Positions 39,998-47,204 of a DNA stretch of 48,782 bases are shown piece after piece. The position numbers and the translations under genes are program-made. The notes beneath the pieces are model-generated. The model had not been told where the DNA came from and did no database searches. It was given only the letters and a program-made list of their open reading frames with translations. This DNA is from Segetibacter sp. (GTDB lineage Bacteria > Bacteroidota > Bacteroidia > Chitinophagales > Chitinophagaceae): NCBI GenBank assembly GCA_021154405.1, contig JAJKIP010000158.1, positions 1-48,782 on the forward strand, in the 5' to 3' direction. Position 1 is the first letter of the stretch. The number at the start of each line of letters is the position of its first letter.

Positions 39998-42082
39998 ATG
40001 AGTGCGCCCGTTGTATATTTCTGGAAAAAATCTGTCTTCATCAGATTAATACCCGCATTAATAGCCGGTATTCTCCTTCAATGGCAAATCAACCTTCCTC
40101 CTTTATTTCTGAATTCGGGAATGTTTTTTTGTCTGCTGTTGCTCTTACTCTATTTCTTTATTCCCATTCGGCATCGCTTCAGATTTTCCTTTTTGAATGG
40201 TGTTGCCTGCCTTGTTTTGTTCACCTGTACTGGTGCAAGGTTAACTTATGCCCAAAATGCCCGGAATTCCGCTTCCTGGTTTGATAAATATTATTCTGAT
40301 AGCAGCGCATTGCTGGTAAGATCCATTGAACCGCCAGTCATTAAAGAAAGATCCATAAAGGTTTTGGCATCGGTATCTGAAGTGATAACAGGCAGCGAGG
40401 TTCAGCACACAACCGGGGATATCGTCGTTTATTTTGATCGGAATACTCCCGTTACATCTCTGCAATATGGAACAAGGCTTTTATTTAAAAAGAGGTTGCA
40501 GGAGATCCGGAATAGCGGAAATCCAGGAGCGTTCGATTACCGACGATATTGTTTTTTCCAGGGCATCACACACCAGGTATATCTTGACCAGAATGAATTT
40601 ACTGCCCTTAAGGAAACATGCCGGCAACCATTTCAATCATTCATTTTTTTCGTACGGCAAAAAATAGTTTCCATTCTAAAGCGATACATCAGAGGAGAAA
40701 AAGAAACTGGTCTGGCGGAAGCACTGTTAGTTGGTTATAAAGACAACCTGGATAAATCGCTGGTTCAGGCTTATAGCAATACAGGTGTTGTACATATCAT
40801 AGCTATTTCAGGTTTACACCTGGGTTTGATCTATTGGCTGCTGGTTCAACTATGCAAACCGTTATCCAGGAGAAAAAGAACAATGTGGCTTTCTCCGCTA
40901 ATTATTATTTCCGGCCTTTGGCTATTTAGTTTCCTGGCAGGCGCACAACCTTCTGTGCTTCGTTCTGCGGTTATGTTCAGCTGTCTTGCCCTTGGCGAGG
41001 GATTGAACAGAAAAACCAATATTTATAATTCCCTTGCCTTTTCAGCATTTATATTATTGTGTTACAATCCCTACTGGCTCTGGGATACCGGATTTCAATT
41101 ATCCTATGTTGCAGTACTGAGCCTGGTTATTTTCATGAATTTTATAAAAAACATTGTCTGTTTTGAAAACAGATTGATAAATGCAATCTGGAAACTCAGT
41201 GCAGTTACCCTGGCTGCCCAGGTTTTGACACTCCCATTATGTATTTATTATTTCCATCAGGTACCGATATGTTTCCTATTTACAAATCTTGTTGCAGTTC
41301 CTCTTTCAAGCATTATTTTGATGGGAGAAATTATGCTTATTGTAATTTCCTTTATTCCAATTGCCGCCTCAGTCACTGGTCAGCTCATTTCCATTTTAAT
41401 CAAATGCATGAATGGGTTCATAGAAAAAATCGATCTTTTCCCATTTGCAACATGGGGTAATTTGCAGGTAAGTCTCACTCAAACAATAATCCTTTTCATT
41501 TTGATCATTGGATTCAGTTACTGGCTAATGGAAAGAAACCTGGCCGGGTTTAAAGCGGGACTTATTTGTATGCTTGCATTCACTCTTCTTAGAAGTATTT
41601 CCTTTATTGTTTCCTCAAGGCAGAAAAAGATCATTATTTACAATTTGCCCCAAAAGAGAGCAATAGATATAATTGAAGGGAATCATTATCAGTTCATCGG
41701 TGATTCTTCACTACAAACTGGAATTTCCAGGAATTCAATTTTAGGCCCGGCCAGAACATTTTTTAGAAGCACAAAAAATGCAAAAACTGCTATTACCTCC
41801 AACACCTATTTATCCTGGCATGGAAAACATATTCTTATGTTGGAAACCAGGATGAAATTTAAATACAGCTCCTGCAGACCCTTAATCGATATAGTGCTTA
41901 TATCGGGAAGGCCATCCATTAGCATTAATAACCTTTTCATTGGCCTGAATATTAAACAGATAGTGGCGGATGCCTCTGTGCCCTATTGGAAGGCTGTTTT
42001 ATGGAAACGGGAATGTGAACAACTGCATATTCCCTGGCATTATGTAAGTGAAGAAGGTGCTTTTGCCATCACCCTCCCTTAA
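39998..42082 (+). CDS. ComEC/Rec2-family competence channel protein, without beta-lactamase-like domain
   Basis: A 694-residue polytopic membrane protein related to ComEC, the inner-membrane channel for DNA uptake. The N-terminus has membrane helices and a DUF4131-like region (RLIPALIAGILLQWQ). The Competence domain is clear from YSNTGVVHIIAISGLHLGL and GAQPSVLRSAVMFS, DTGFQLSYVAVLSLV. The end (about 540-694) is soluble but has no HxHxDH metal-binding motif, so the metallo-beta-lactamase-like nuclease domain of Bacillus ComEC is missing. I start at ATG 39998; a TTG at 39953 adds 15 residues. The purH promoter overlaps its stop codon region. Whether this organism is transformable cannot be judged here. 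Confidence 0.9.
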   Translation: MSAPVVYFWKKSVFIRLIPALIAGILLQWQINLPPLFLNSGMFFCLLLLLLYFFIPIRHRFRFSFLNGVACLVLFTCTGARLTYAQNARNSASWFDKYYSDSSALLVRSIEPPVIKERSIKVLASVSEVITGSEVQHTTGDIVVYFDRNTPVTSLQYGTRLLFKKRLQEIRNSGNPGAFDYRRYCFFQGITHQVYLDQNEFTALKETCRQPFQSFIFFVRQKIVSILKRYIRGEKETGLAEALLVGYKDNLDKSLVQAYSNTGVVHIIAISGLHLGLIYWLLVQLCKPLSRRKRTMWLSPLIIISGLWLFSFLAGAQPSVLRSAVMFSCLALGEGLNRKTNIYNSLAFSAFILLCYNPYWLWDTGFQLSYVAVLSLVIFMNFIKNIVCFENRLINAIWKLSAVTLAAQVLTLPLCIYYFHQVPICFLFTNLVAVPLSSIILMGEIMLIVISFIPIAASVTGQLISILIKCMNGFIEKIDLFPFATWGNLQVSLTQTIILFILIIGFSYWLMERNLAGFKAGLICMLAFTLLRSISFIVSSRQKKIIIYNLPQKRAIDIIEGNHYQFIGDSSLQTGISRNSILGPARTFFRSTKNAKTAITSNTYLSWHGKHILMLETRMKFKYSSCRPLIDIVLISGRPSISINNLFIGLNIKQIVADASVPYWKAVLWKRECEQLHIPWHYVSEEGAFAITLP

Positions 42083-42092
42083 CTTACCTTTG
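42063..42092 (+). promoter_or_regulatory. Consensus Bacteroidota promoter for purH
   Basis: TTG (42063-42065), 19-base spacer, TACCTTTG (42085-42092). It spans the comEC stop codon (42080-42082). The leader to the purH ATG would be about 45 bases. Confidence 0.8.
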
Positions 42093-42143
42093 CGCCTCTC
42101 TGAGACAATTTCCTAACGACAGCCTGCCTTCAATTTATCAGCT

Positions 42144-43667
42144 ATGACCAAAAAGATTCAATCTGCACTTATTTCTGTTTTTTATAAAGATGGCCTTGAA
42201 AATATTGTGAAGCTTCTTGCTGAACAGAATGTTACCATCTATTCCACAGGTGGCACCCAGCAGTTTATCGAGAAATTAGGGGTCAGAGTAGTTCCAGTAG
42301 AAGACCTTACTACCTATCCTTCCATCCTTGGAGGCAGGGTCAAGACCCTGCACCCCTCAGTTTTTGGAGGTATACTTGGCAGAAGGGATAATGAAACGGA
42401 TGTAATGGAAATGAAGCAGTATAAGATCCCCGAGATTGACCTGGTAATCGTGGACCTCTATCCTTTTGAAGAAACGGTGGCTTCCACCACTGATGAAAAA
42501 TCGATTATTGAAAAGATCGATATCGGCGGACCATCCATGATACGTGGAGCTGCAAAGAACTTTAAAGACCTTGTGGTTATTGCTGCAAAGAAAGATTATG
42601 CAGCCCTGGAGCAATTATTACGCAACCAGAAAGGGGAAACCACCCTTGAACAGAGAAAAAGTTTTGCGGCAAAGGCGTTTGAAATTGTGGCTCATTATGA
42701 TGTGGTCATTGCTCAATATTTCAATCCTTCCGGGTCACTCTATTTTCTTGAATCCATTCCTAATCCAAAAGCAATGCGTTATGGTGAGAATCCTCATCAG
42801 TCGGGTGTTTTCTATGGTGATCTGGAAAAATTGTTTAATCAGCTGAATGGCAAGGAACTTTCTTATAATAACCTGGTTGATGTGGATGCAGCCGTGCAAT
42901 TGATCGGAGAATTTGGAGAAGAAAAGAATGAACCAGTATTTGCAATTATCAAGCACACGAATGTCTGTGGAATTGCACAGAGAAAAACAGTGAAGGAAGG
43001 CTGGGATGCTGCACTTGCGGGTGATCCGGAAAGTGCATTTGGTGGTGTGCTGGTCTCAAATGGCACTATCGACAAATCAACAGCCGAAGCCATTAATGAG
43101 ATATTCTTTGAAGTATTGATCGCTCCTGCATTCAATGAGGATGCACTGACCGTGTTAAAATCAAAAAAGAACCGCATTCTATTAAAATTGAAATCTCAAC
43201 CTGCCAGTAAAGAACAATATAAATCCGTATTGAATGGAGTATTGGTCCAGGGTATTGACGAAGGTAATTATGCTGAATGGAAAGAAACTGGCGGAAGAGA
43301 TACAACTGGTGCTGAAAAAGCAGACCTCAATTTTGCAAACCTGGTTTGCAAGCACCTTAAATCAAATGCCATTGCCCTGGTAAAAGATAAACAGCTTATC
43401 GGAAAAGGATGCGGACAAACCAGTCGCATCGATTCACTTCGACAGGCGATTGAGAAATCACGCCAGTTTACCTTCAATCTCAATGGAGCTGTAATGGCAA
43501 GTGATGCATTCTTTCCATTTAATGATTGCGTTAAGATGGGACATGAAGCTGGCATCACCGCTTATATTCAACCCGGAGGATCAATCAGGGACAATGATTC
43601 AATTGAATATTGCAAGGAAAACAACCTGGCAATGGTAATAACGGGCATGCGCCATTTTAAACACTAG
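42144..43667 (+). CDS. purH: Bifunctional AICAR formyltransferase/IMP cyclohydrolase
   Basis: Catalyses the last two steps of IMP synthesis in the cytosol. The 507 residues show an N-terminal MGS-like cyclohydrolase domain (about 1-125; IYSTGGTQQFIEKLG, ILGGRVKTLHPSVFGGIL, VDLYPFEETV, DIGGPSMIRGAAKN) and the AICAR formyltransferase part (MRYGENPHQSGVFY, YNNLVDVDAA, IIKHTNVCGIA, DAFFPFNDCVKMGHEAGI, the ending AMVITGMRHFKH). Usual KHxNPCG is KHTNVCG here, with Lys and His kept. Its end overlaps the convergent deacetylase-like gene by 11 bases. No purine riboswitch is visible in the 45-base leader. Confidence 0.97.
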   Translation: MTKKIQSALISVFYKDGLENIVKLLAEQNVTIYSTGGTQQFIEKLGVRVVPVEDLTTYPSILGGRVKTLHPSVFGGILGRRDNETDVMEMKQYKIPEIDLVIVDLYPFEETVASTTDEKSIIEKIDIGGPSMIRGAAKNFKDLVVIAAKKDYAALEQLLRNQKGETTLEQRKSFAAKAFEIVAHYDVVIAQYFNPSGSLYFLESIPNPKAMRYGENPHQSGVFYGDLEKLFNQLNGKELSYNNLVDVDAAVQLIGEFGEEKNEPVFAIIKHTNVCGIAQRKTVKEGWDAALAGDPESAFGGVLVSNGTIDKSTAEAINEIFFEVLIAPAFNEDALTVLKSKKNRILLKLKSQPASKEQYKSVLNGVLVQGIDEGNYAEWKETGGRDTTGAEKADLNFANLVCKHLKSNAIALVKDKQLIGKGCGQTSRIDSLRQAIEKSRQFTFNLNGAVMASDAFFPFNDCVKMGHEAGITAYIQPGGSIRDNDSIEYCKENNLAMVITGMRHFKH

Positions 43668-44955
43668 ATTGCGAAACTTCTATTATAAACTGCTCATACA
43701 TCTCTCTCCATCCGGCAAATTGCGGATCTGTCCCTAAAAAGGAATTATGCCAGATCATTATGAAAACACCGTTCACTGATTTTACCGACTGGTAATAATT
43801 CTTTAATTCTTCCAGCGTCTGGGAAGCAGTCATTTTCTGCTCATAAAATGAATTGGCATCCATAAAGCAGAAAGGAAAAACATACAAACCTGTTTTCTTT
43901 TCATTCCTGAGATCATACCAGTAAAAAGGTGTACAGGTTGAAGCACGGAATCCATTTCTGCTGCCATACCCCATTGAGAAATCAAACTGGATTCCATTAT
44001 CAAGTAATTGCTGGAAGGTTTCCGGCAGATTGAAGCGGATATAGTGCTGACGTGATGCTCTTATACTATTGCCGGCAATCTTACAAAGCAGGTCAATCTC
44101 CTTCTTCAATTTACTTACGTCATCTCCACTTTGCCAGGAAGGATGAACACCTACAGGATAACGAATAGCGTGATCACGAATTAATTCCTGCATTTCCTTA
44201 TTGGAAGGTGAAATATTCTTATCAAACCGGCCAGTTTTTTCTGCCACTAAAAAGAAGTAATAGGGCTTGAGCTTAAACTTTTCATGCAACTGATTCATCC
44301 ATCCATAGGCATCATAAGGATCCCGCTTGTCCCTGATCCTGCCTTTAAACTCTTTCCAGCTACCTTTTAATAATGATCTAATAAACCCGCCCGTAGTTCG
44401 CATCCATCCTTTATGGCGCCAGGACCAGGCCATGTCTATATCATAGGTTGGAGTAAAGGTGAATCGTGATTGCCCGGGTTGACAGGAGGGAAATCTTTCT
44501 TTCAATTTCTTTTTGAATGACTCCAGCCAGAAATTGACCAATGGTTTGTTAAGGAACCCCTGCTTACCGGCCACGGATGATTCCGGGTCAAACCGGCCAT
44601 AGGCATCCTTTTTATGAGGCAGGTATTCTTCATACCGGCTGATCAAATAAAAACTGGCAGCCAACAGGTCAAAACCCATATCGCCTCCAGTTTTGAAAAA
44701 TGCTTTTTGATTATCCTGTAAATAACAATCGATTACCTGGGGAGCAATACTTGTTTCGAACAGGAGCGTGTGAGGAATTATCCAGCATTCATTTTCAGTT
44801 ACCGGAGCTTCACTGTAGTTTATCCGGCCCTCATTGTATTCCCTGAATTGATTAAGATCGGAAGTAAGAAGAATGCCATCCGCATTGATCTCCTTGCCAA
44901 TGAATTCAATAATGTAGCTGAGCCGGGGGCTTATCGTTTTGCAATAAAGAAGCAT
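43657..44955 (-). CDS. Polysaccharide deacetylase-like protein with N-terminal DUF7033-type region
   Basis: A 432-residue protein. The N-terminal 140 residues resemble the region often named DUF7033 (LSYIIEFIGKEI, DLLAASFYLISRYEEYLP, GRFDPESSVAGKQGFLNKPLVN). From about 165 a NodB-like barrel follows: FTPTYDIDMAWSW (the metal-binding D-D motif), PYYFFLVAEKTGRFD, IRYPVGVHPSWQSG (HxxW in place of the HxxxH motif), SRQHYIRFNLPETF and VFIMIWHNSFL. Substrate unknown; such genes often serve surface polysaccharide synthesis. No signal peptide, so cytosolic. It follows the LutB-like gene by 36 bases and overlaps the purH end. Confidence 0.82.
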   Translation of the reverse strand: MLLYCKTISPRLSYIIEFIGKEINADGILLTSDLNQFREYNEGRINYSEAPVTENECWIIPHTLLFETSIAPQVIDCYLQDNQKAFFKTGGDMGFDLLAASFYLISRYEEYLPHKKDAYGRFDPESSVAGKQGFLNKPLVNFWLESFKKKLKERFPSCQPGQSRFTFTPTYDIDMAWSWRHKGWMRTTGGFIRSLLKGSWKEFKGRIRDKRDPYDAYGWMNQLHEKFKLKPYYFFLVAEKTGRFDKNISPSNKEMQELIRDHAIRYPVGVHPSWQSGDDVSKLKKEIDLLCKIAGNSIRASRQHYIRFNLPETFQQLLDNGIQFDFSMGYGSRNGFRASTCTPFYWYDLRNEKKTGLYVFPFCFMDANSFYEQKMTASQTLEELKNYYQSVKSVNGVFIMIWHNSFLGTDPQFAGWREMYEQFIIEVSQSSV

Positions 44956-44991
44956 GATATTTTATAAAGATCGCGCTTCTTTTGAATTCGG

Positions 44992-46368
44992 TTATTTCTT
45001 CTTTTTATCTTTCCACATCTCATTGAAGGATTTCTTTGGGAACTCCATTTTGCCCCTATGTTCTGTCCATGCTTTCAACATGCTATTCACCACCCAGTTC
45101 TTAATGGAGGAATTTCCAAAATTCATCAGGCCTCTGTGAAGCATAGCCTGCTTCCACATTTTCCAGCCCATTTTTTCTGCAAATACGGTTTGTCCTTCTT
45201 CTACAGCTTCATGCCTATTTTCGAGCAATAATTCGTGAAGATTGATCTTTACTGCGCATACCTCAGTACAGTTGCCACAAAGGGAGGATGCATAGCTCAA
45301 ATGCTTCCAGTCCCCCATATCCTTCAAATTTGGAGTGATCACTGAACCAATCGGACCGCTATAAGTAGCTTCATAGGCATGTCCGCCGATATTCTTATAA
45401 ACCGGACAGGCATTCAAACACGCGCCGCAACGAATGCAGTAGAGACTTTCCCTTTGCTTTTCATTGGCGAGAATATTTGTTCTTCCATTATCCAGCAATA
45501 CCACGTACATATCTTCTGGTCCATCTATTTCATTTTCCTGTTTGGGTCCGGTAACAATGGTATTATAGACTGTGATCCTTTGTCCTGTTCCATAAGTTGC
45601 CAGCAAGGGCCAGAACAGCGCAAGATCAGTCATGGAAGGAATCACCTTTTCTATACCAGCGATTACAATATGCGTTTTGGGCCAGCCGCAGCTTAATCTT
45701 GCATTTCCTTCGTTCTCTGTAACAGCAATAGCTCCTACATCTGCAATGATGAAATTGGCACCGGTGATCCCAATCTCAGCCTGCATGTATTTATCCCGAA
45801 GCACCTGGCGTGCAACCAGTGTAAGCTGTTCAGGTGTGAGTAATGGATCAGTGCCAAGCTTTTCTGCAAAGAGATTCGCTACATCTTCTTTGCTCTTGTG
45901 CATGGCAGGAGTTACAATATGGTAAGGAGGTTCGTTATCCAATTGCTGGATATACTCTCCCAGATCTGTCTCAACACTCTCTATATTATTTTTTTCAAGG
46001 AAATGATTTAAATGTATTTCCTCCGTGACCATACTCTTGCTCTTTACAATGGTCTTGCATTTTTTCAGTTCACAAATTTTCTTAATCTCCTGTAATGCAT
46101 CCTCAGCATTCTCTGCCCAGATAACTTTGGCGCCACGTTTTGTTATCGCTGCTTCAAATGTTTCAAGGGATTTATCAAGCGTTTCAATAGCACGCCATTT
46201 CAGGTTCTTGGCCTTTTCACGGGCCAGGCCTACATCACTGAATTGCTGCTTGCCCTGAGGCACCACCGCATTATATTTTCCAATATTATAATTGATCTTG
46301 CGACGATGCTCTTTATCGGCCGCTTTCTCGCTGCTCTTTATATCGAATGAGGATGAATTTTGAGACAT
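44992..46368 (-). CDS. LutB-like lactate-utilisation iron-sulfur protein
   Basis: A 458-residue protein with a LUD domain (about 60-300; ALQEIKKICELKKCKTIVKSKSM, VTGANF-like EIGITGANFIIADVGAIAV, SCGWPKTHIVIAG) followed by two 4Fe-4S motifs near 313-326 (CIRCGACLNACPVY) and about 366-376 (CGNCTEVCAV). LutB works with LutA and LutC in oxidising L-lactate to pyruvate; the clusters pass electrons. lutA is absent from the window and the only LUD partner is 20 kb away at ftsH, so the operon is split or lactate is not the substrate. The -7 box TACTTTTG ends 4 bases before the ATG, so the mRNA may be leaderless. Confidence 0.9.
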   Translation of the reverse strand: MSQNSSSFDIKSSEKAADKEHRRKINYNIGKYNAVVPQGKQQFSDVGLAREKAKNLKWRAIETLDKSLETFEAAITKRGAKVIWAENAEDALQEIKKICELKKCKTIVKSKSMVTEEIHLNHFLEKNNIESVETDLGEYIQQLDNEPPYHIVTPAMHKSKEDVANLFAEKLGTDPLLTPEQLTLVARQVLRDKYMQAEIGITGANFIIADVGAIAVTENEGNARLSCGWPKTHIVIAGIEKVIPSMTDLALFWPLLATYGTGQRITVYNTIVTGPKQENEIDGPEDMYVVLLDNGRTNILANEKQRESLYCIRCGACLNACPVYKNIGGHAYEATYSGPIGSVITPNLKDMGDWKHLSYASSLCGNCTEVCAVKINLHELLLENRHEAVEEGQTVFAEKMGWKMWKQAMLHRGLMNFGNSSIKNWVVNSMLKAWTEHRGKMEFPKKSFNEMWKDKKKK

Positions 46369-46372
46369 GTCA

Positions 46373-46380
46373 CAAAAGTA
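46373..46380 (-). promoter_or_regulatory. Bacteroidota -7 box abutting the LutB-like gene start
   Basis: TACTTTTG on the minus strand matches TAnnTTTG, and its last base is 4 bases from the ATG at 46368. Transcription would start at or near the A of the start codon. Confidence 0.55.
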
Positions 46381-46590
46381 ATACGGAACTTGATTCCCGG
46401 TGAGTTTTTTGTCAAATTATACCGTACACGTTTGCGTATTAAGATATGGTGCTCCTGACCCCGTGTTTGATACATAACTGTCCTGTTCTCTCCTGCAATT
46501 CGTTGAGATAGCTTCAGACCTGGTAGTAATTATTACCAAAAATTGGGATTGGATTCAACTCTCCAGATGTTACTTGTTTATGAGTGATCA

Positions 46591-47172
46591 TTAAAAATGG
46601 GAGCTTGCAATCTTATCAAGCGCCTGGTAAAATTCTTCGCCGTATTTCCGGATGAGGGCTTCCTTCAGGAATTGATAGGCGGGCACTTTTAATTTTTCGC
46701 CGAATGAACAGCCTGGACTACAGAGTATTTCCCTGGGTTCATAGTTTACACGCTCGTAATCGCCATGTTTCCCCTTAGAGGCGGTAATGGGATACAGATG
46801 ACAGCTGATCGGTTTTTTCCAGGGAATCAGGCCATCATTATAAGCCTGCTCAAAGGAGCACTTAATCAGGCCGTTTGATTCTCTTATGGCATATGCACAA
46901 ATCTCGTTGTCTTTTGGAAGGGTCGGAGTTACCCAGCCAAACTCATCATCATAAGTATATTTTCCCTGCTTTTCAATTTCATTTATTGCATCGGCAGTAA
47001 GATAGGGTTTCACTTTTTCATAATACTGCTGCACCAAATGCTTTTCCTCCTTTGTAAGCGGAGCTCCAGCATCACCTTCCTCACAACAGCCACCCTTGCA
47101 TGCGTTCAGATTGCATACAAACTGCTTTTCCACCACATCGTTGCTCACCAATATATTATCAATTACTATCAA
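46591..47172 (-). CDS. DUF3109-family Cys-rich protein
   Basis: A 193-residue protein of the DUF3109 family, related to YkgJ-like CxxCxxCC proteins that bind metal or an iron-sulfur cluster. Cysteines lie in FVCNLNACKGGCCEEGDAG, ICAYAIRE, IKCSFEQAY, ISCHLYPI and ILCSPGCSFGE, spaced as in the family. Function not known. There is no ATG near the start of homology; the frame begins with TTG at 47172 (MIVIDNILVSNDVV), which fits the family N-terminus. A -7 box TACCTTTG lies at 47189-47196, so the leader is about 10 bases. A 222-base gap separates it from the LutB-like gene. Confidence 0.88.
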   Translation of the reverse strand: MIVIDNILVSNDVVEKQFVCNLNACKGGCCEEGDAGAPLTKEEKHLVQQYYEKVKPYLTADAINEIEKQGKYTYDDEFGWVTPTLPKDNEICAYAIRESNGLIKCSFEQAYNDGLIPWKKPISCHLYPITASKGKHGDYERVNYEPREILCSPGCSFGEKLKVPAYQFLKEALIRKYGEEFYQALDKIASSHF

Positions 47173-47188
47173 TTCTATGAATTTGCCG

Positions 47189-47196
47189 CAAAGGTA
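47189..47196 (-). promoter_or_regulatory. Bacteroidota -7 box for the DUF3109 gene
   Basis: TACCTTTG followed by C on the minus strand matches TAnnTTTG, 16 bases before the TTG start codon and 8 bases after the TPR-gene stop. Supports the TTG start and separate transcription. Confidence 0.65.
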
Positions 47197-47204
47197 AGAC
47201 CGGG

